Source of the DNA: JANOYC01 sp031428675
Lineage (GTDB): Bacteria > Actinomycetota > Actinomycetes > Actinomycetales > Microbacteriaceae
DNA length: 15,421 nucleotides
Assembly: GCA_031428675.1 (NCBI GenBank)
Contig: JANOYC010000075.1
Span: 1 to 15,421, forward strand
Reading direction: 5' to 3'
Shown here: piece by piece, positions 6,958 through 13,803 of the stretch
How the letters are laid out: each line of letters starts with the position of its first letter
Numbering within the stretch: position 1 is the stretch's first letter
Notes under the pieces: generated by a model
Told to the model about the DNA's origin: nothing
The model's database searches: none
What the model saw: the letters and a program-made list of their open reading frames with translations, nothing else
Program-made: the position numbers and the translations under genes

Positions 6958-7319
6958 GATTCGATCACCACGTAGGCAATAGCGACGCCCGCATCGTGAG
7001 ACATCGATACGTGGATGGCGCGAGCATTGCGCGACTGCGCGATCTCGGCCGCCGCGCCGGTCACGATCAGCGACGGGTTTCCGTGCTCGTCACTGGTCAC
7101 GCACATGTCGTGCCAACTGAACCCACTCGAGCCGCCCACCGCTTTGATGAACGCCTCTTTCGCCGCGAATCGCCCCGCGAGGGAGCGGACATGCAGTCGC
7201 CGACCGCCCGAAAGCTGTTCGCTCTCAGCGAACAAGCGCCCTCTCAGCGCGGGCGTTCGTTCCAGGGTTCGCTCGAAGCGCGCGAGATCCACGACGTCCA
7301 CGCCGATTCCGACAATCAT
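6954..7319 (-). CDS. acpS: Holo-[acyl-carrier-protein] synthase
   Basis: AcpS moves the 4'-phosphopantetheine arm of CoA to a serine of acyl carrier protein, activating fatty acid synthesis. The 121 residues are the standard single domain. GIGVDVVDLARF (4-15) holds the Mg-binding D8. FAAKEAFIKA (51-60) holds E55, the second metal ligand. The C-terminal HVSMSHD pattern is also conserved. The start is ATG at 7319, nine bases after the glmS stop, so the two are cotranscribed. Its stop overlaps the alr GTG. The CoA substrate links it functionally to coaA nearby, although that gene is on the other strand. Confidence 0.95.
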   Translation of the reverse strand: MIVGIGVDVVDLARFERTLERTPALRGRLFAESEQLSGGRRLHVRSLAGRFAAKEAFIKAVGGSSGFSWHDMCVTSDEHGNPSLIVTGAAAEIAQSRNARAIHVSMSHDAGVAIAYVVIES

Positions 7320-7328
7320 GGCTGCTCG

Positions 7329-9179
7329 TCACTCAACCGTCACCGATTTGGCGAGGTTGCGCGGTTGGTCGACGTCGAGCCCCTTGGCGGATGCGAGCTC
7401 CATCCCGAAGATGTGCAGCGGCGCGACGGCAAGAATCGCCTCGAACATCGTGCCGGCAAGCGGGATCCGGATAACCTCGTCGGCGAACGGCACAACGGCC
7501 ACGTCTCCCAGCTCCGCGATCGCAATGACCCGAGCACCTCGCGCGCGAATCTCCTGAATATTCGACACAACCTTCTTGTGCAGGCTCGACGGATCGCGCG
7601 GGCTCGGGACAATCACGAAGACCACTTGCCCCGGCTCGATGAGCGCGATCGGACCGTGCTTCAGCTCGCCAGCCGCGAATCCCTCGGCGTGGATGTAGGC
7701 GAGTTCTTTGAGCTTGAGCGCGCCCTCGAGAGCGATCGGAAAGCCGACGTGGCGGCCAAGGAACAACACCGACTGGGTGTCGCCCATCCAGTGCGCGAGT
7801 TGGGCTATGCGTTCGGAGCAGGTCGCGATGGTCGTCGCGAGCTTCGCCGGCAACTCGTTCAATTCGTGCACGCGCTCGGCGGTTTCGGCTGCCGTCGAGT
7901 TGCCTCGCGTCGTTGCGAGGTGCAGCGCGAGCAAATACAGCACCGTCGCCTGGGCGACGAACGCCTTCGTTGAGGCGACTGCGACCTCGGGACCCGCGTG
8001 GGTGTAGAGCACCGCATCCGATTCGCGCGGGATCGTCGATCCTTGCGTGTTGCAGATCGACAGCACGCGCGCGCCGTTCTCCTTGGCATACTTCACGGCC
8101 ATGAGAGTGTCCATCGTTTCGCCGGACTGGCTGATCGCGACGACGAGCGTTCGCGCAGAGAGCACCGGGTCGCGGTAGCGAAACTCGTGCGCGAGTTCAA
8201 CGTCGACGGGGATGCGCGCCCACGCCTCGATCGCATACTTGCCGAGCATGCCCGCATACGATGCGGTGCCACAAGCGATGATCACGATGCGTTCGAGATC
8301 GGCCAGCGCGTCAGCGATCGGTTCGATGCCGGGAAGCGAGACGACACCGTCGTGAACGCGGCCGATCAGAGTGTTGGCCACGGCATCCGGCTCTTCGCTG
8401 ATCTCCTTCTTCATGAAGCTCGACCAGCCACCCTTGTCTGCGGCCGAGGCGTCCCACTCGACGTCGTACTCGCGCGTCTCGACCGGGGCGCCGTCGAAGT
8501 CCGTCACGACAACGGAATCCGGACGAATGGTGACGATCTGGTCCTGGCCGATCTCCATGGCGCGACGGGTGTGCTCGACGAACGCGGCAACATCCGAGCC
8601 CAAAAAGTTCTCGCCGTCACCGAGTCCGATGACGAGTGGCGAGTTGCGACGAGCGCCCACCACGACTCCCGGTTGGTCCTGGTGCAGCACGAGGAGGGTG
8701 AACGCTCCGTCGAGGCGGGACACCACCGCGCGCAGCGCTTCGGTCAGGTCGCCGGTTTCGCGGTAGGCGCGACCGACAAGCTTCGCGGCCACTTCGGAGT
8801 CGGTCTCACTCGAGAACACTTCTCCGGCCTCGAGCAGCTCGGCCTTGAGCTCGTAGAAGTTCTCGATTATGCCGTTGTGGATGAGCGCGAGCTTTCCGTC
8901 GTCGCCGAGATGCGGATGCGCGTTGCCGTCGGTCGGTCCGCCGTGCGTCGCCCAGCGAGTGTGCCCGATGCCCGTCCGACCATCCGTCAGCGCGTGCGCA
9001 TCGAGATCATCAATGAGCACCTGCAACTTGCCAGCGCGCTTGCGGGAGTGCAACTGACCGGCGTCGTCGATGATCGCGACCCCAGCCGAGTCGTAACCCC
9101 GATATTCGAGCCGGCGAAGCCCGCCGAGGAGAACCTCCAAGCTCTTGGATTCACCGACGTAGCCCACGATTCCACACAT
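7329..9179 (-). CDS. glmS: Glutamine-fructose-6-phosphate aminotransferase (isomerizing)
   Basis: GlmS makes glucosamine-6-phosphate from fructose-6-phosphate and glutamine, the entry to UDP-GlcNAc. The 616-residue protein starts MCGIVGYVG, so that removal of methionine exposes the catalytic cysteine of the class II amidotransferase domain. GHTRWATHG (72-80) and NGIIENF (102-108) follow. Two SIS sugar-isomerase domains contain IACGTASYAG (301-310), ISQSGETMDT (349-358) and HAEGFAAGELKHGPIAL (497-513). The C-terminus, QPRNLAKSVTVE, is canonical. An upstream extension to 9347 is rejected because it would bury the nucleophile. A TAGAAT box lies seven bases before the ATG, so the mRNA looks leaderless, leaving no room for a glmS ribozyme. 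First gene of a seven-gene operon. Confidence 0.98.
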   Translation of the reverse strand: MCGIVGYVGESKSLEVLLGGLRRLEYRGYDSAGVAIIDDAGQLHSRKRAGKLQVLIDDLDAHALTDGRTGIGHTRWATHGGPTDGNAHPHLGDDGKLALIHNGIIENFYELKAELLEAGEVFSSETDSEVAAKLVGRAYRETGDLTEALRAVVSRLDGAFTLLVLHQDQPGVVVGARRNSPLVIGLGDGENFLGSDVAAFVEHTRRAMEIGQDQIVTIRPDSVVVTDFDGAPVETREYDVEWDASAADKGGWSSFMKKEISEEPDAVANTLIGRVHDGVVSLPGIEPIADALADLERIVIIACGTASYAGMLGKYAIEAWARIPVDVELAHEFRYRDPVLSARTLVVAISQSGETMDTLMAVKYAKENGARVLSICNTQGSTIPRESDAVLYTHAGPEVAVASTKAFVAQATVLYLLALHLATTRGNSTAAETAERVHELNELPAKLATTIATCSERIAQLAHWMGDTQSVLFLGRHVGFPIALEGALKLKELAYIHAEGFAAGELKHGPIALIEPGQVVFVIVPSPRDPSSLHKKVVSNIQEIRARGARVIAIAELGDVAVVPFADEVIRIPLAGTMFEAILAVAPLHIFGMELASAKGLDVDQPRNLAKSVTVE

Positions 9180-9186
9180 GGTTCCG

Positions 9187-9192
9187 ATTCTA
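9187..9192 (-). promoter_or_regulatory. -10 box of the glmS operon (leaderless promoter)
   Basis: TAGAAT on the minus strand is five of six to TATAAT and is followed by seven bases (CGGAACC) and the glmS ATG. Transcription would start at the A of ATG. No clear -35 hexamer is seen. A GGAA just before the ATG is too close to be a normal ribosome site. Confidence 0.6.
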
Positions 9193-9244
9193 CGGTGGGC
9201 TCTGGCTGAATCTCCGGTGGCCGTTCGGCGCAGGCAGGCGAAGC

Positions 9245-9250
9245 TAAACT
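9245..9250 (+). promoter_or_regulatory. -10 box of coaA (leaderless promoter)
   Basis: TAAACT is followed by seven bases (GTCCGAG) and the coaA ATG at 9258, the mirror of the glmS arrangement across the same spacer. No -35 box or ribosome site is evident. Transcription starting at the ATG is inferred. Confidence 0.55.
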
Positions 9251-9257
9251 GTCCGAG

Positions 9258-10205
9258 ATGAATGACGCCGCGCATCCTAACGGGCAGGTCACGCCATTCG
9301 TCGAGATCGACCGCCAAGCGTGGGCCGAACTTGCTCCTGCAACGCAACTGCCGCTCTCCGACTCAGAACTCGTGCAATTGCGGGGCTTGGGCGACCGGCT
9401 CGACGCGCGCGAAGTATCCGAGGTCTATCTGCCGCTCAGTCGTCTGCTCAATCTGTATGCCGCGGGTTCGCGTCGACTGCACCGGGAGACGAGCGACTTC
9501 CTCGGCGAGCGCTACCGGAGCACGCCGTTCGTGATCGGGGTCGCGGGGTCGGTCGCCGTCGGCAAATCCACGACCGCGCGTCTGCTCCGCGAGTTGCTGG
9601 CGCGGTGGGAAAACACACCGAGAGTCGAGCTCGTGACGACCGACGGGTTTCTGCTATCGAACACTGAGCTCGAAAAGCGCGGCCTCATGCAGCGAAAAGG
9701 CTTTCCCGAGAGCTACGACCGCAAGGCTCTCCTCCGGTTCGTGAGCATGGTCAAGAGCGGCGTCGAAGAAGTGCGTGCTCCTTTTTATTCGCACTTGAGC
9801 TACGACGTCGTACCCAACGCGGGAATCACGGTGCGCTCGCCCGACATCCTGATCGTCGAGGGACTCAACGTTCTGCAACCGGCCGCCCCGGGGCACCGCC
9901 TCGCGGTGAGTGACCTGTTCGACTTCACCATCTATGTGGATGCGCGCACGAGCGACATCGCCCGGTGGTACGAAGAGAGGTTCATCGCCCTGCAGCGCGG
10001 CGCGTTTGCCGATCCGAACTCATACTTCCACCGGTACGCCGAGCTGAGCACCGACGAAGCGCTCGAGCGGGCTCGGGATCTGTGGGCGCGCATCAACGAG
10101 CCGAATCTCGTGCGCAACATTCTTCCGACGCGGGCTCGCGCCTCGCTCGTGCTCCGCAAGGGCAGCGATCACGCCGTCGCGAGCGTGCTGTTGCGCAAGA
10201 TCTAG
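9258..10205 (+). CDS. coaA: Type I pantothenate kinase
   Basis: CoaA phosphorylates pantothenate with ATP, the first and usually rate-setting step of CoA synthesis. The 315-residue length is normal for prokaryotic type I PanK. The P-loop is GSVAVGKST (97-105). VTTDGFL (126-132) holds the catalytic aspartate D129. KGFPESYD (147-154), PFYSHLSYDVVP (175-186) and IVEGLNVLQ (199-207) follow in family order. The start is ATG at 9258, supported by a -10 box seven bases upstream rather than a ribosome site. It is divergent from glmS and converges tail to tail with glmM, five bases apart, with no hairpin between. Inhibition by CoA is known for the family. Confidence 0.96.
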   Translation: MNDAAHPNGQVTPFVEIDRQAWAELAPATQLPLSDSELVQLRGLGDRLDAREVSEVYLPLSRLLNLYAAGSRRLHRETSDFLGERYRSTPFVIGVAGSVAVGKSTTARLLRELLARWENTPRVELVTTDGFLLSNTELEKRGLMQRKGFPESYDRKALLRFVSMVKSGVEEVRAPFYSHLSYDVVPNAGITVRSPDILIVEGLNVLQPAAPGHRLAVSDLFDFTIYVDARTSDIARWYEERFIALQRGAFADPNSYFHRYAELSTDEALERARDLWARINEPNLVRNILPTRARASLVLRKGSDHAVASVLLRKI

Positions 10206-10210
10206 GCGCT

Positions 10211-11572
10211 CTACTCCGAGAGCTGTGCGCGCACGACGTCCGCCAGCGCGTGGGCGATGCGGTCGGCGTCATCCTGGCGTTCGGCCTCGACCATGACCCG
10301 CACCATCGGCTCGGTGCCCGAAGGCCGCAAGAGCACGCGGCCGCTGTCGCCCAGCTCCGCTTCCGCGGCGCGAACCGCCTCGGCGATGACGTCGTCGGAG
10401 TCGAGGTCGTGGTGCCGCACCCCGCGCACGTTGACCAGGATCTGCGGATATACGGTCATGATCTTCGCGAGTTGTGCGAGCGACTTGCCGGTGCGCGCCA
10501 TTTCGGCCACGAGGTGCAGACCGGTGAGGATGCCGTCGCCGGTCGTCGCGTGCGCGGTCATAATGACGTGACCCGATTGCTCACCGCCGAGCGCGAGTTT
10601 GTGCTCCTCGAGCGCCTCAAGCACATAGCGGTCGCCTACCCGAGTCTCGAGCATCCGAATTCCTCGAGCCGTCATCGCTCGCCGCAGACCGAGATTGCTC
10701 ATAACCGTTGCGACAAGGGTGTCACCGACGAGCTTGCCGCGTTCGGCCATCGACACAGCGAGAATCGCCATGATCTGGTCGCCGTCGATAATGGCGCCGT
10801 TCGCGTCGACCGCGAGACACCGGTCGGCGTCGCCGTCGTGCGCGATGCCAACGTCGGCGCCGTGCTCGAGCACCGCCGCTGCAAGGTTGTCCAGGTGCGT
10901 TGAACCGACACCGTCGTTGATATTCAGTCCGTCGGGGTCGGCACCGATAACAGTTACGCGAGCACCAGCGTCGGTGAATACCTCGGGCGAGACACCCGCG
11001 GCGGCTCCGTGCGCGCAATCGAGCACGACGTGGATGCCGTCGAGACGGTGTGGCAGAGTGCTCAGAAGGTGAACGACATAACGGTCTTCGGCATCCGCGA
11101 ATCGACGGATGCGCCCGACCGCGGCACCGGTCGGGGCCAGCTTCTCCTGACCCAAAGCCGCCTCGATGCGGTCTTCGACCTCATCCGGAAGCTTGATGCC
11201 GCCGAAGGCGAAGAACTTGATGCCGTTGTCAGGTGCGGGGTTGTGCGACGCTGAAATCATCACGCCGAAGTCGGCTCCGATGTCGGCCACGAGATAGGCG
11301 GCTGCCGGAGTCGGCAACACGCCCGCATCGAGTACGTCGACGCCGGAGCTGGCGAGGCCAGCGGAAACCGCGGCGGTAAGGAACTCACCAGAGATGCGCG
11401 GGTCGCGTGCGACGACGGCAACCGGACGTCGTCCTGCCGCGCGCCGGGCATCCGCTCGACGGCCGCGGAGAAGAACGACTGCGGCAGCTTGGGACAGGCC
11501 AAGGGCCAAGTCAACGGTCAGTTCACCGTTGGCGAGGCCCCTGACACCATCCGTACCGAAAAGGCGAGGCAT
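10211..11572 (-). CDS. glmM: Phosphoglucosamine mutase
   Basis: GlmM converts glucosamine-6-phosphate to glucosamine-1-phosphate, the step after GlmS. The protein has 453 residues and opens MPRLFGTDGVRGLAN, the family signature. The phosphoserine loop is ISASHNPAPDNGIKFF (106-121), with S109 as the phosphorylated residue. The Mg loop is DGDADR (246-251), sugar binding is GGEQSGHV (329-336) and phosphate binding is RPSGTEPMVRV (416-426). Residues 36-50, rich in arginine and alanine, lengthen the first domain slightly. The start at 11572 lies 24 bases after the rpsI stop without a strong ribosome site, suggesting reinitiation or coupling. It is the last gene of rplM-rpsI-glmM. Confidence 0.97.
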   Translation of the reverse strand: MPRLFGTDGVRGLANGELTVDLALGLSQAAAVVLLRGRRADARRAAGRRPVAVVARDPRISGEFLTAAVSAGLASSGVDVLDAGVLPTPAAAYLVADIGADFGVMISASHNPAPDNGIKFFAFGGIKLPDEVEDRIEAALGQEKLAPTGAAVGRIRRFADAEDRYVVHLLSTLPHRLDGIHVVLDCAHGAAAGVSPEVFTDAGARVTVIGADPDGLNINDGVGSTHLDNLAAAVLEHGADVGIAHDGDADRCLAVDANGAIIDGDQIMAILAVSMAERGKLVGDTLVATVMSNLGLRRAMTARGIRMLETRVGDRYVLEALEEHKLALGGEQSGHVIMTAHATTGDGILTGLHLVAEMARTGKSLAQLAKIMTVYPQILVNVRGVRHHDLDSDDVIAEAVRAAEAELGDSGRVLLRPSGTEPMVRVMVEAERQDDADRIAHALADVVRAQLSE

Positions 11573-11596
11573 GTAGTCGGCCCGAAGAGCCGAGAC

Positions 11597-12079
11597 CTAG
11601 CGCTTCGAGAACTGCGACGCCTTGCGGGCCTTCTTGAGACCAGCCTTCTTGCGCTCGATCACGCGAGCGTCTCGAGTCAGGAAGCCGGCCTTCTTCAGAG
11701 TGGGGCGGTTGTTCTCGCGGTCGATCTCGTTGAGCGCCCGGGCGATCGCGAGACGCAGGGCGCCCGCCTGGCCGGAGGGGCCACCGCCGGTGATCTTCGC
11801 AACGACGTCGTAGCTGCCGAGCAGGTCAAGCACCTTGAACGGGTCGTTGATCAGCTGTTGGTGCAGCTTGTTCGGAAAGTAGTCCGCGAGGGAGCGGGTG
11901 TTCACGGTAAAGGCACCGGCGCCCGGAACGAGACGCACGCGAGCGATGGCCTCCTTGCGGCGACCGACGGCCGCGCCGGAAACATTGAGCACGGCGCGGG
12001 GCGTCGTGGAAACCTCGGAAGCCGGGGTTTCAGTCGTGAAGCTCTGAGGAGCTTCGATGGAATCTGCGATCTTCGCCAC
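11597..12079 (-). CDS. rpsI: 30S ribosomal protein S9 (uS9)
   Basis: S9 reaches the ribosomal P site through its basic C-terminal tail. The 160-residue protein has the core beginning at GRRKEAIARV (39-48), then GGGPSGQAGALRLAIARAL and the conserved ending RKASQFSKR, whose last residues contact P-site tRNA. The first 30 or so residues are an acidic, threonine- and serine-rich extension not present in E. coli S9, which starts a few residues before GRRK; such extensions are common in actinobacteria. The start is GTG at 12079 with AAAGGA nine bases upstream. It is 42 bases after rplM and cotranscribed with it. Confidence 0.97.
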   Translation of the reverse strand: MAKIADSIEAPQSFTTETPASEVSTTPRAVLNVSGAAVGRRKEAIARVRLVPGAGAFTVNTRSLADYFPNKLHQQLINDPFKVLDLLGSYDVVAKITGGGPSGQAGALRLAIARALNEIDRENNRPTLKKAGFLTRDARVIERKKAGLKKARKASQFSKR

Positions 12080-12121
12080 TGTAGTAAGTCCTTTGATTCT
12101 GTGCTTGAGAAGCGGGCGGCG

Positions 12122-12568
12122 CTACTGGGCGACCTGGGTGAGGGTGTACGGCTTCGGCTGCTGGGCCGCGTGCGGGTGCTCGGCACCCGCGTAGACCTTG
12201 AGCTTCGCCAACTGGGCGCGACCGATGGAGTTCTTGGGCAGCATGCCGCGCACGGCCTTTTCGACCGCGCGGGTCGGGTGCTTCTCCAGCATTTCAGCGT
12301 AAGTGGTGGCCGAGAGGCCACCCGGGTAACCCGAGTGGCGGTATGCCTTCTTCTGCGCGAGCTTCGCGCCGGTGAGCGCTACCTTCTCCGCGTTGATAAT
12401 GATCACGAAGTCACCCATGTCCATGTGCGGAGCAAAGGTGGGCTTGTGCTTGCCGCGCAGGAGCGCGGCGGTGTGGCTGGCGAGACGACCGAGAACGATG
12501 TCGGTCGCGTCGATGACCACCCATTCGCGCTGAACGTCAGCGGGCTTGGGAGAGAACGTGCGAGTCAC
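12122..12568 (-). CDS. rplM: 50S ribosomal protein L13 (uL13)
   Basis: L13 is an early-assembly 23S rRNA-binding protein. With the GTG start at 12568 it has 148 residues, the usual actinobacterial length. It carries REWVVIDATDIVLGRLAS (14-31), GDFVIIINAEKV (52-63), the YRHSGYPGG loop (76-84) and AVRGMLPKN (105-113). A longer reading to 12613 adds residues that do not resemble L13 and would overlap the leader hairpins. The ribosome site is weak (AGAAAG about 11 bases upstream). First gene of rplM-rpsI-glmM, preceded by its own promoter and a structured leader, which suggests autogenous control. Confidence 0.97.
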   Translation of the reverse strand: MTRTFSPKPADVQREWVVIDATDIVLGRLASHTAALLRGKHKPTFAPHMDMGDFVIIINAEKVALTGAKLAQKKAYRHSGYPGGLSATTYAEMLEKHPTRAVEKAVRGMLPKNSIGRAQLAKLKVYAGAEHPHAAQQPKPYTLTQVAQ

Positions 12569-12608
12569 AGGTGTACTGCTTTCTTGTCGAAATGAGGAGT
12601 TCGTGAAT

Positions 12609-12638
12609 CCCACTCCGTGGGGGTTCCGTAACGGAACC
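12609..12638 (-). promoter_or_regulatory. Two hairpins in the rplM leader (possible r-protein autoregulatory RNA)
   Basis: Within the predicted 5' leader, two hairpins abut with no spacer. The first has a 7-bp stem GGTTCCG/CGGAACC with a UUA loop (12638-12622). The second has a 5-bp stem CCCAC/GTGGG with a GGA loop (12621-12609). They end about 40 bases before the rplM start. L13 leaders that bind L13 are known in other bacteria; I cannot tell whether this one belongs to a known class. Confidence 0.45.
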
Positions 12639-12695
12639 GTGCCGGTGGAGGGCTCAACTTCGGGAGCAACGCAGGAGCGTAGGCACCAATGGATC

Positions 12696-12725
12696 AGACT
12701 AGCCCAGCGATCCCCCGACGGTCAA
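12696..12725 (-). promoter_or_regulatory. Promoter of rplM-rpsI-glmM
   Basis: TTGACC (12725-12720) and TAGTCT (12701-12696) on the minus strand, 18 bases apart, make the best sigma-A type promoter in the window. The predicted start near 12689 gives a leader of about 120 bases before the rplM GTG. It lies just past the truA stop at 12737. Confidence 0.65.
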
Positions 12726-12736
12726 ACCGGATGTCG

Positions 12737-13627
12737 CTAGTCGCGGTCACGCATCGCCCGCGTTTGCAGCGTGCGAGCGGCGAGTTCGTCATCCGCCGGA
12801 TAGCCGACCTCGACCAGCACCAGCCCTTTCGCCGGCATGACCTTGAATGCGCTCGTTCGCGCGAGATCATCACGCAAGGCAACGGCCGCCTCCACCGGCA
12901 GCTTTCCCTCGCCGACTGCCACGCACACCCCCACGAGGGCCCGCACCATGCTGTGACAGAAAGCGTCCGCCCGCACGGTCGCGATGATCGTGCCGTCCGA
13001 GCCGCGGTGCCACCGGTAATCCTGCAGTGACCGGATGGTCGTCGCACCCTCGCGAGGTCGACAGTACGACGCCCAATCATGCAAGCCGAGCAGAGAACCT
13101 GCGGCGGCATCCATTGCGTCGACGTCGAGTTCGGCGGGAATCCAGACGACGTGATTGCGGGTGAGTGGATTGCGGGTGCCTGTTGTGTCGGCGATGCGGT
13201 ACTCGTATCGTCGCCAGACCGCGGAGAAACGGGCGTCGAAGCCCGTCGGCGCGGTCGACGCGGCTGTGACCCAGACGTCGGAGCTGAGTCCCGCGATTCC
13301 GTTCAATCGTCGGGCGACAACCGCGGCTGGATCGCCGCTCAGCGAGTCACCACGACCGCCGCGCGTGCGGGCGATGACCTGCCACTGCGCATCCGTCAGG
13401 TCAATGTGCGCGACCTGACCGGTGGCGTGTACGCCGGCATCGGTGCGGCCAGCGACGGTGAGCGCTATGCCGCGGGGAGGCGTGCGGAACACGGTTGCCA
13501 GCGCATCCTCGAGCACTCCCTGCACGGTGCGAAGCCCCGGCTGCGTTCCCCACCCAGAGAACGCGGTGCCGTCATATGCGATGTCGAGGCGCACCCGCCT
13601 CGTCGCCACCTCCGCGCCCTCCGTCAC
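12737..13627 (-). CDS. truA: tRNA pseudouridine(38-40) synthase TruA
   Basis: TruA isomerises uridines 38-40 of the tRNA anticodon arm. The protein has 296 residues, longer than E. coli TruA (about 270), with an actinobacterial insertion around residues 90-110. RLDIAYDGTAFSGWGTQP (13-30) opens the fold. AGRTDAGVHATGQVAHI (59-75) contains the catalytic D63. RRYEYRI and the C-terminal VRADAFCHSMVRALVGVCVAVG block are conserved. The GTG start at 13627 is supported by a TAGACT box six bases upstream; GTG codons at residues 7 and 12 are alternatives. It often follows rplQ in Gram-positive genomes, but here a terminator and a palindromic element intervene, so it is probably expressed separately. 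Confidence 0.95.
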   Translation of the reverse strand: MTEGAEVATRRVRLDIAYDGTAFSGWGTQPGLRTVQGVLEDALATVFRTPPRGIALTVAGRTDAGVHATGQVAHIDLTDAQWQVIARTRGGRGDSLSGDPAAVVARRLNGIAGLSSDVWVTAASTAPTGFDARFSAVWRRYEYRIADTTGTRNPLTRNHVVWIPAELDVDAMDAAAGSLLGLHDWASYCRPREGATTIRSLQDYRWHRGSDGTIIATVRADAFCHSMVRALVGVCVAVGEGKLPVEAAVALRDDLARTSAFKVMPAKGLVLVEVGYPADDELAARTLQTRAMRDRD

Positions 13628-13633
13628 GCAGCG

Positions 13634-13639
13634 AGTCTA
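13634..13639 (-). promoter_or_regulatory. -10 box of truA (leaderless promoter)
   Basis: TAGACT on the minus strand is followed by six bases (CGCTGC) and the truA GTG at 13627. Transcription would begin at or next to the start codon. The usual -35 location falls in the first arm of the palindromic element at 13656-13680, where no TTGACA-like box is seen. Confidence 0.5.
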
Positions 13640-13655
13640 GGCGCCCCTCTCGTCC

Positions 13656-13733
13656 GAAATTCAGGCGCGCCGGCACGACACCCCGCGCTACGAGCGCAAC
13701 ACGCCGGATGTCGTGCCGCCGTGCCTGAATTTC
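13656..13733. repeat. 78-bp interrupted palindrome (possible mobile or REP-like element)
   Basis: Arms of 25 bases (13656-13680 and 13709-13733) are inverted complements apart from one C-C mismatch and one G-T pair. The outer 11 bases (GAAATTCAGGC) and inner 9 (GGCACGACA) are perfect. The 28-base centre holds its own hairpin, GCGCT-ACG-AGCGC (13685-13697). There is no reading frame of note. It sits between the truA promoter and the rplQ terminator. I find no second copy in this window. It could be a small dispersed repeat, a regulatory hairpin or a cruciform site. Confidence 0.7.
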
Positions 13734-13756
13734 GTGCAGGAAGAGCCGGGCGAACG

Positions 13757-13791
13757 CAGAACGGCCCCGCTCACTGAGCGGGGCCGTTCTG
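13757..13791 (-). terminator. Terminator of the rpoA-rplQ operon
   Basis: A perfect 16-bp stem (13757-13772 with 13776-13791, core AACGGCCCCGC) and a three-base loop lie 13 bases past the rplQ stop. It is symmetrical, so it could stop transcription in either direction. The T tract is limited to the GTTCT end of the stem. It is the strongest hairpin in the window. Confidence 0.9.
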
Positions 13792-13803
13792 ATGTTCTGG
13801 ATG

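Noticed and set aside
3177..9179. Toxin-antitoxin, phage defence or biosynthetic gene cluster reading of the dense operon
   Set aside because: All seven genes are recognisable housekeeping enzymes with intact motifs; nothing accessory is inserted.
7998..9209. 403-codon plus-strand reading frame opposite glmS
   Set aside because: Long antisense frames are expected in GC-rich genes; it is arginine- and aspartate-rich without domain features and glmS is unambiguous.
9180..9347. N-terminal extension of GlmS
   Set aside because: GlmS needs its cysteine directly after the initiating methionine, so the start is at 9179; the extension also runs into coaA.
10200..10225. Shared terminator between coaA and glmM
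   Set aside because: The two genes end five bases apart and only a four-pair CTCT/AGAG stem is visible.
11489..12595. 368-codon plus-strand frame opposite rplM and rpsI
   Set aside because: It runs through two conserved ribosomal protein genes and their spacer; an antisense artefact.
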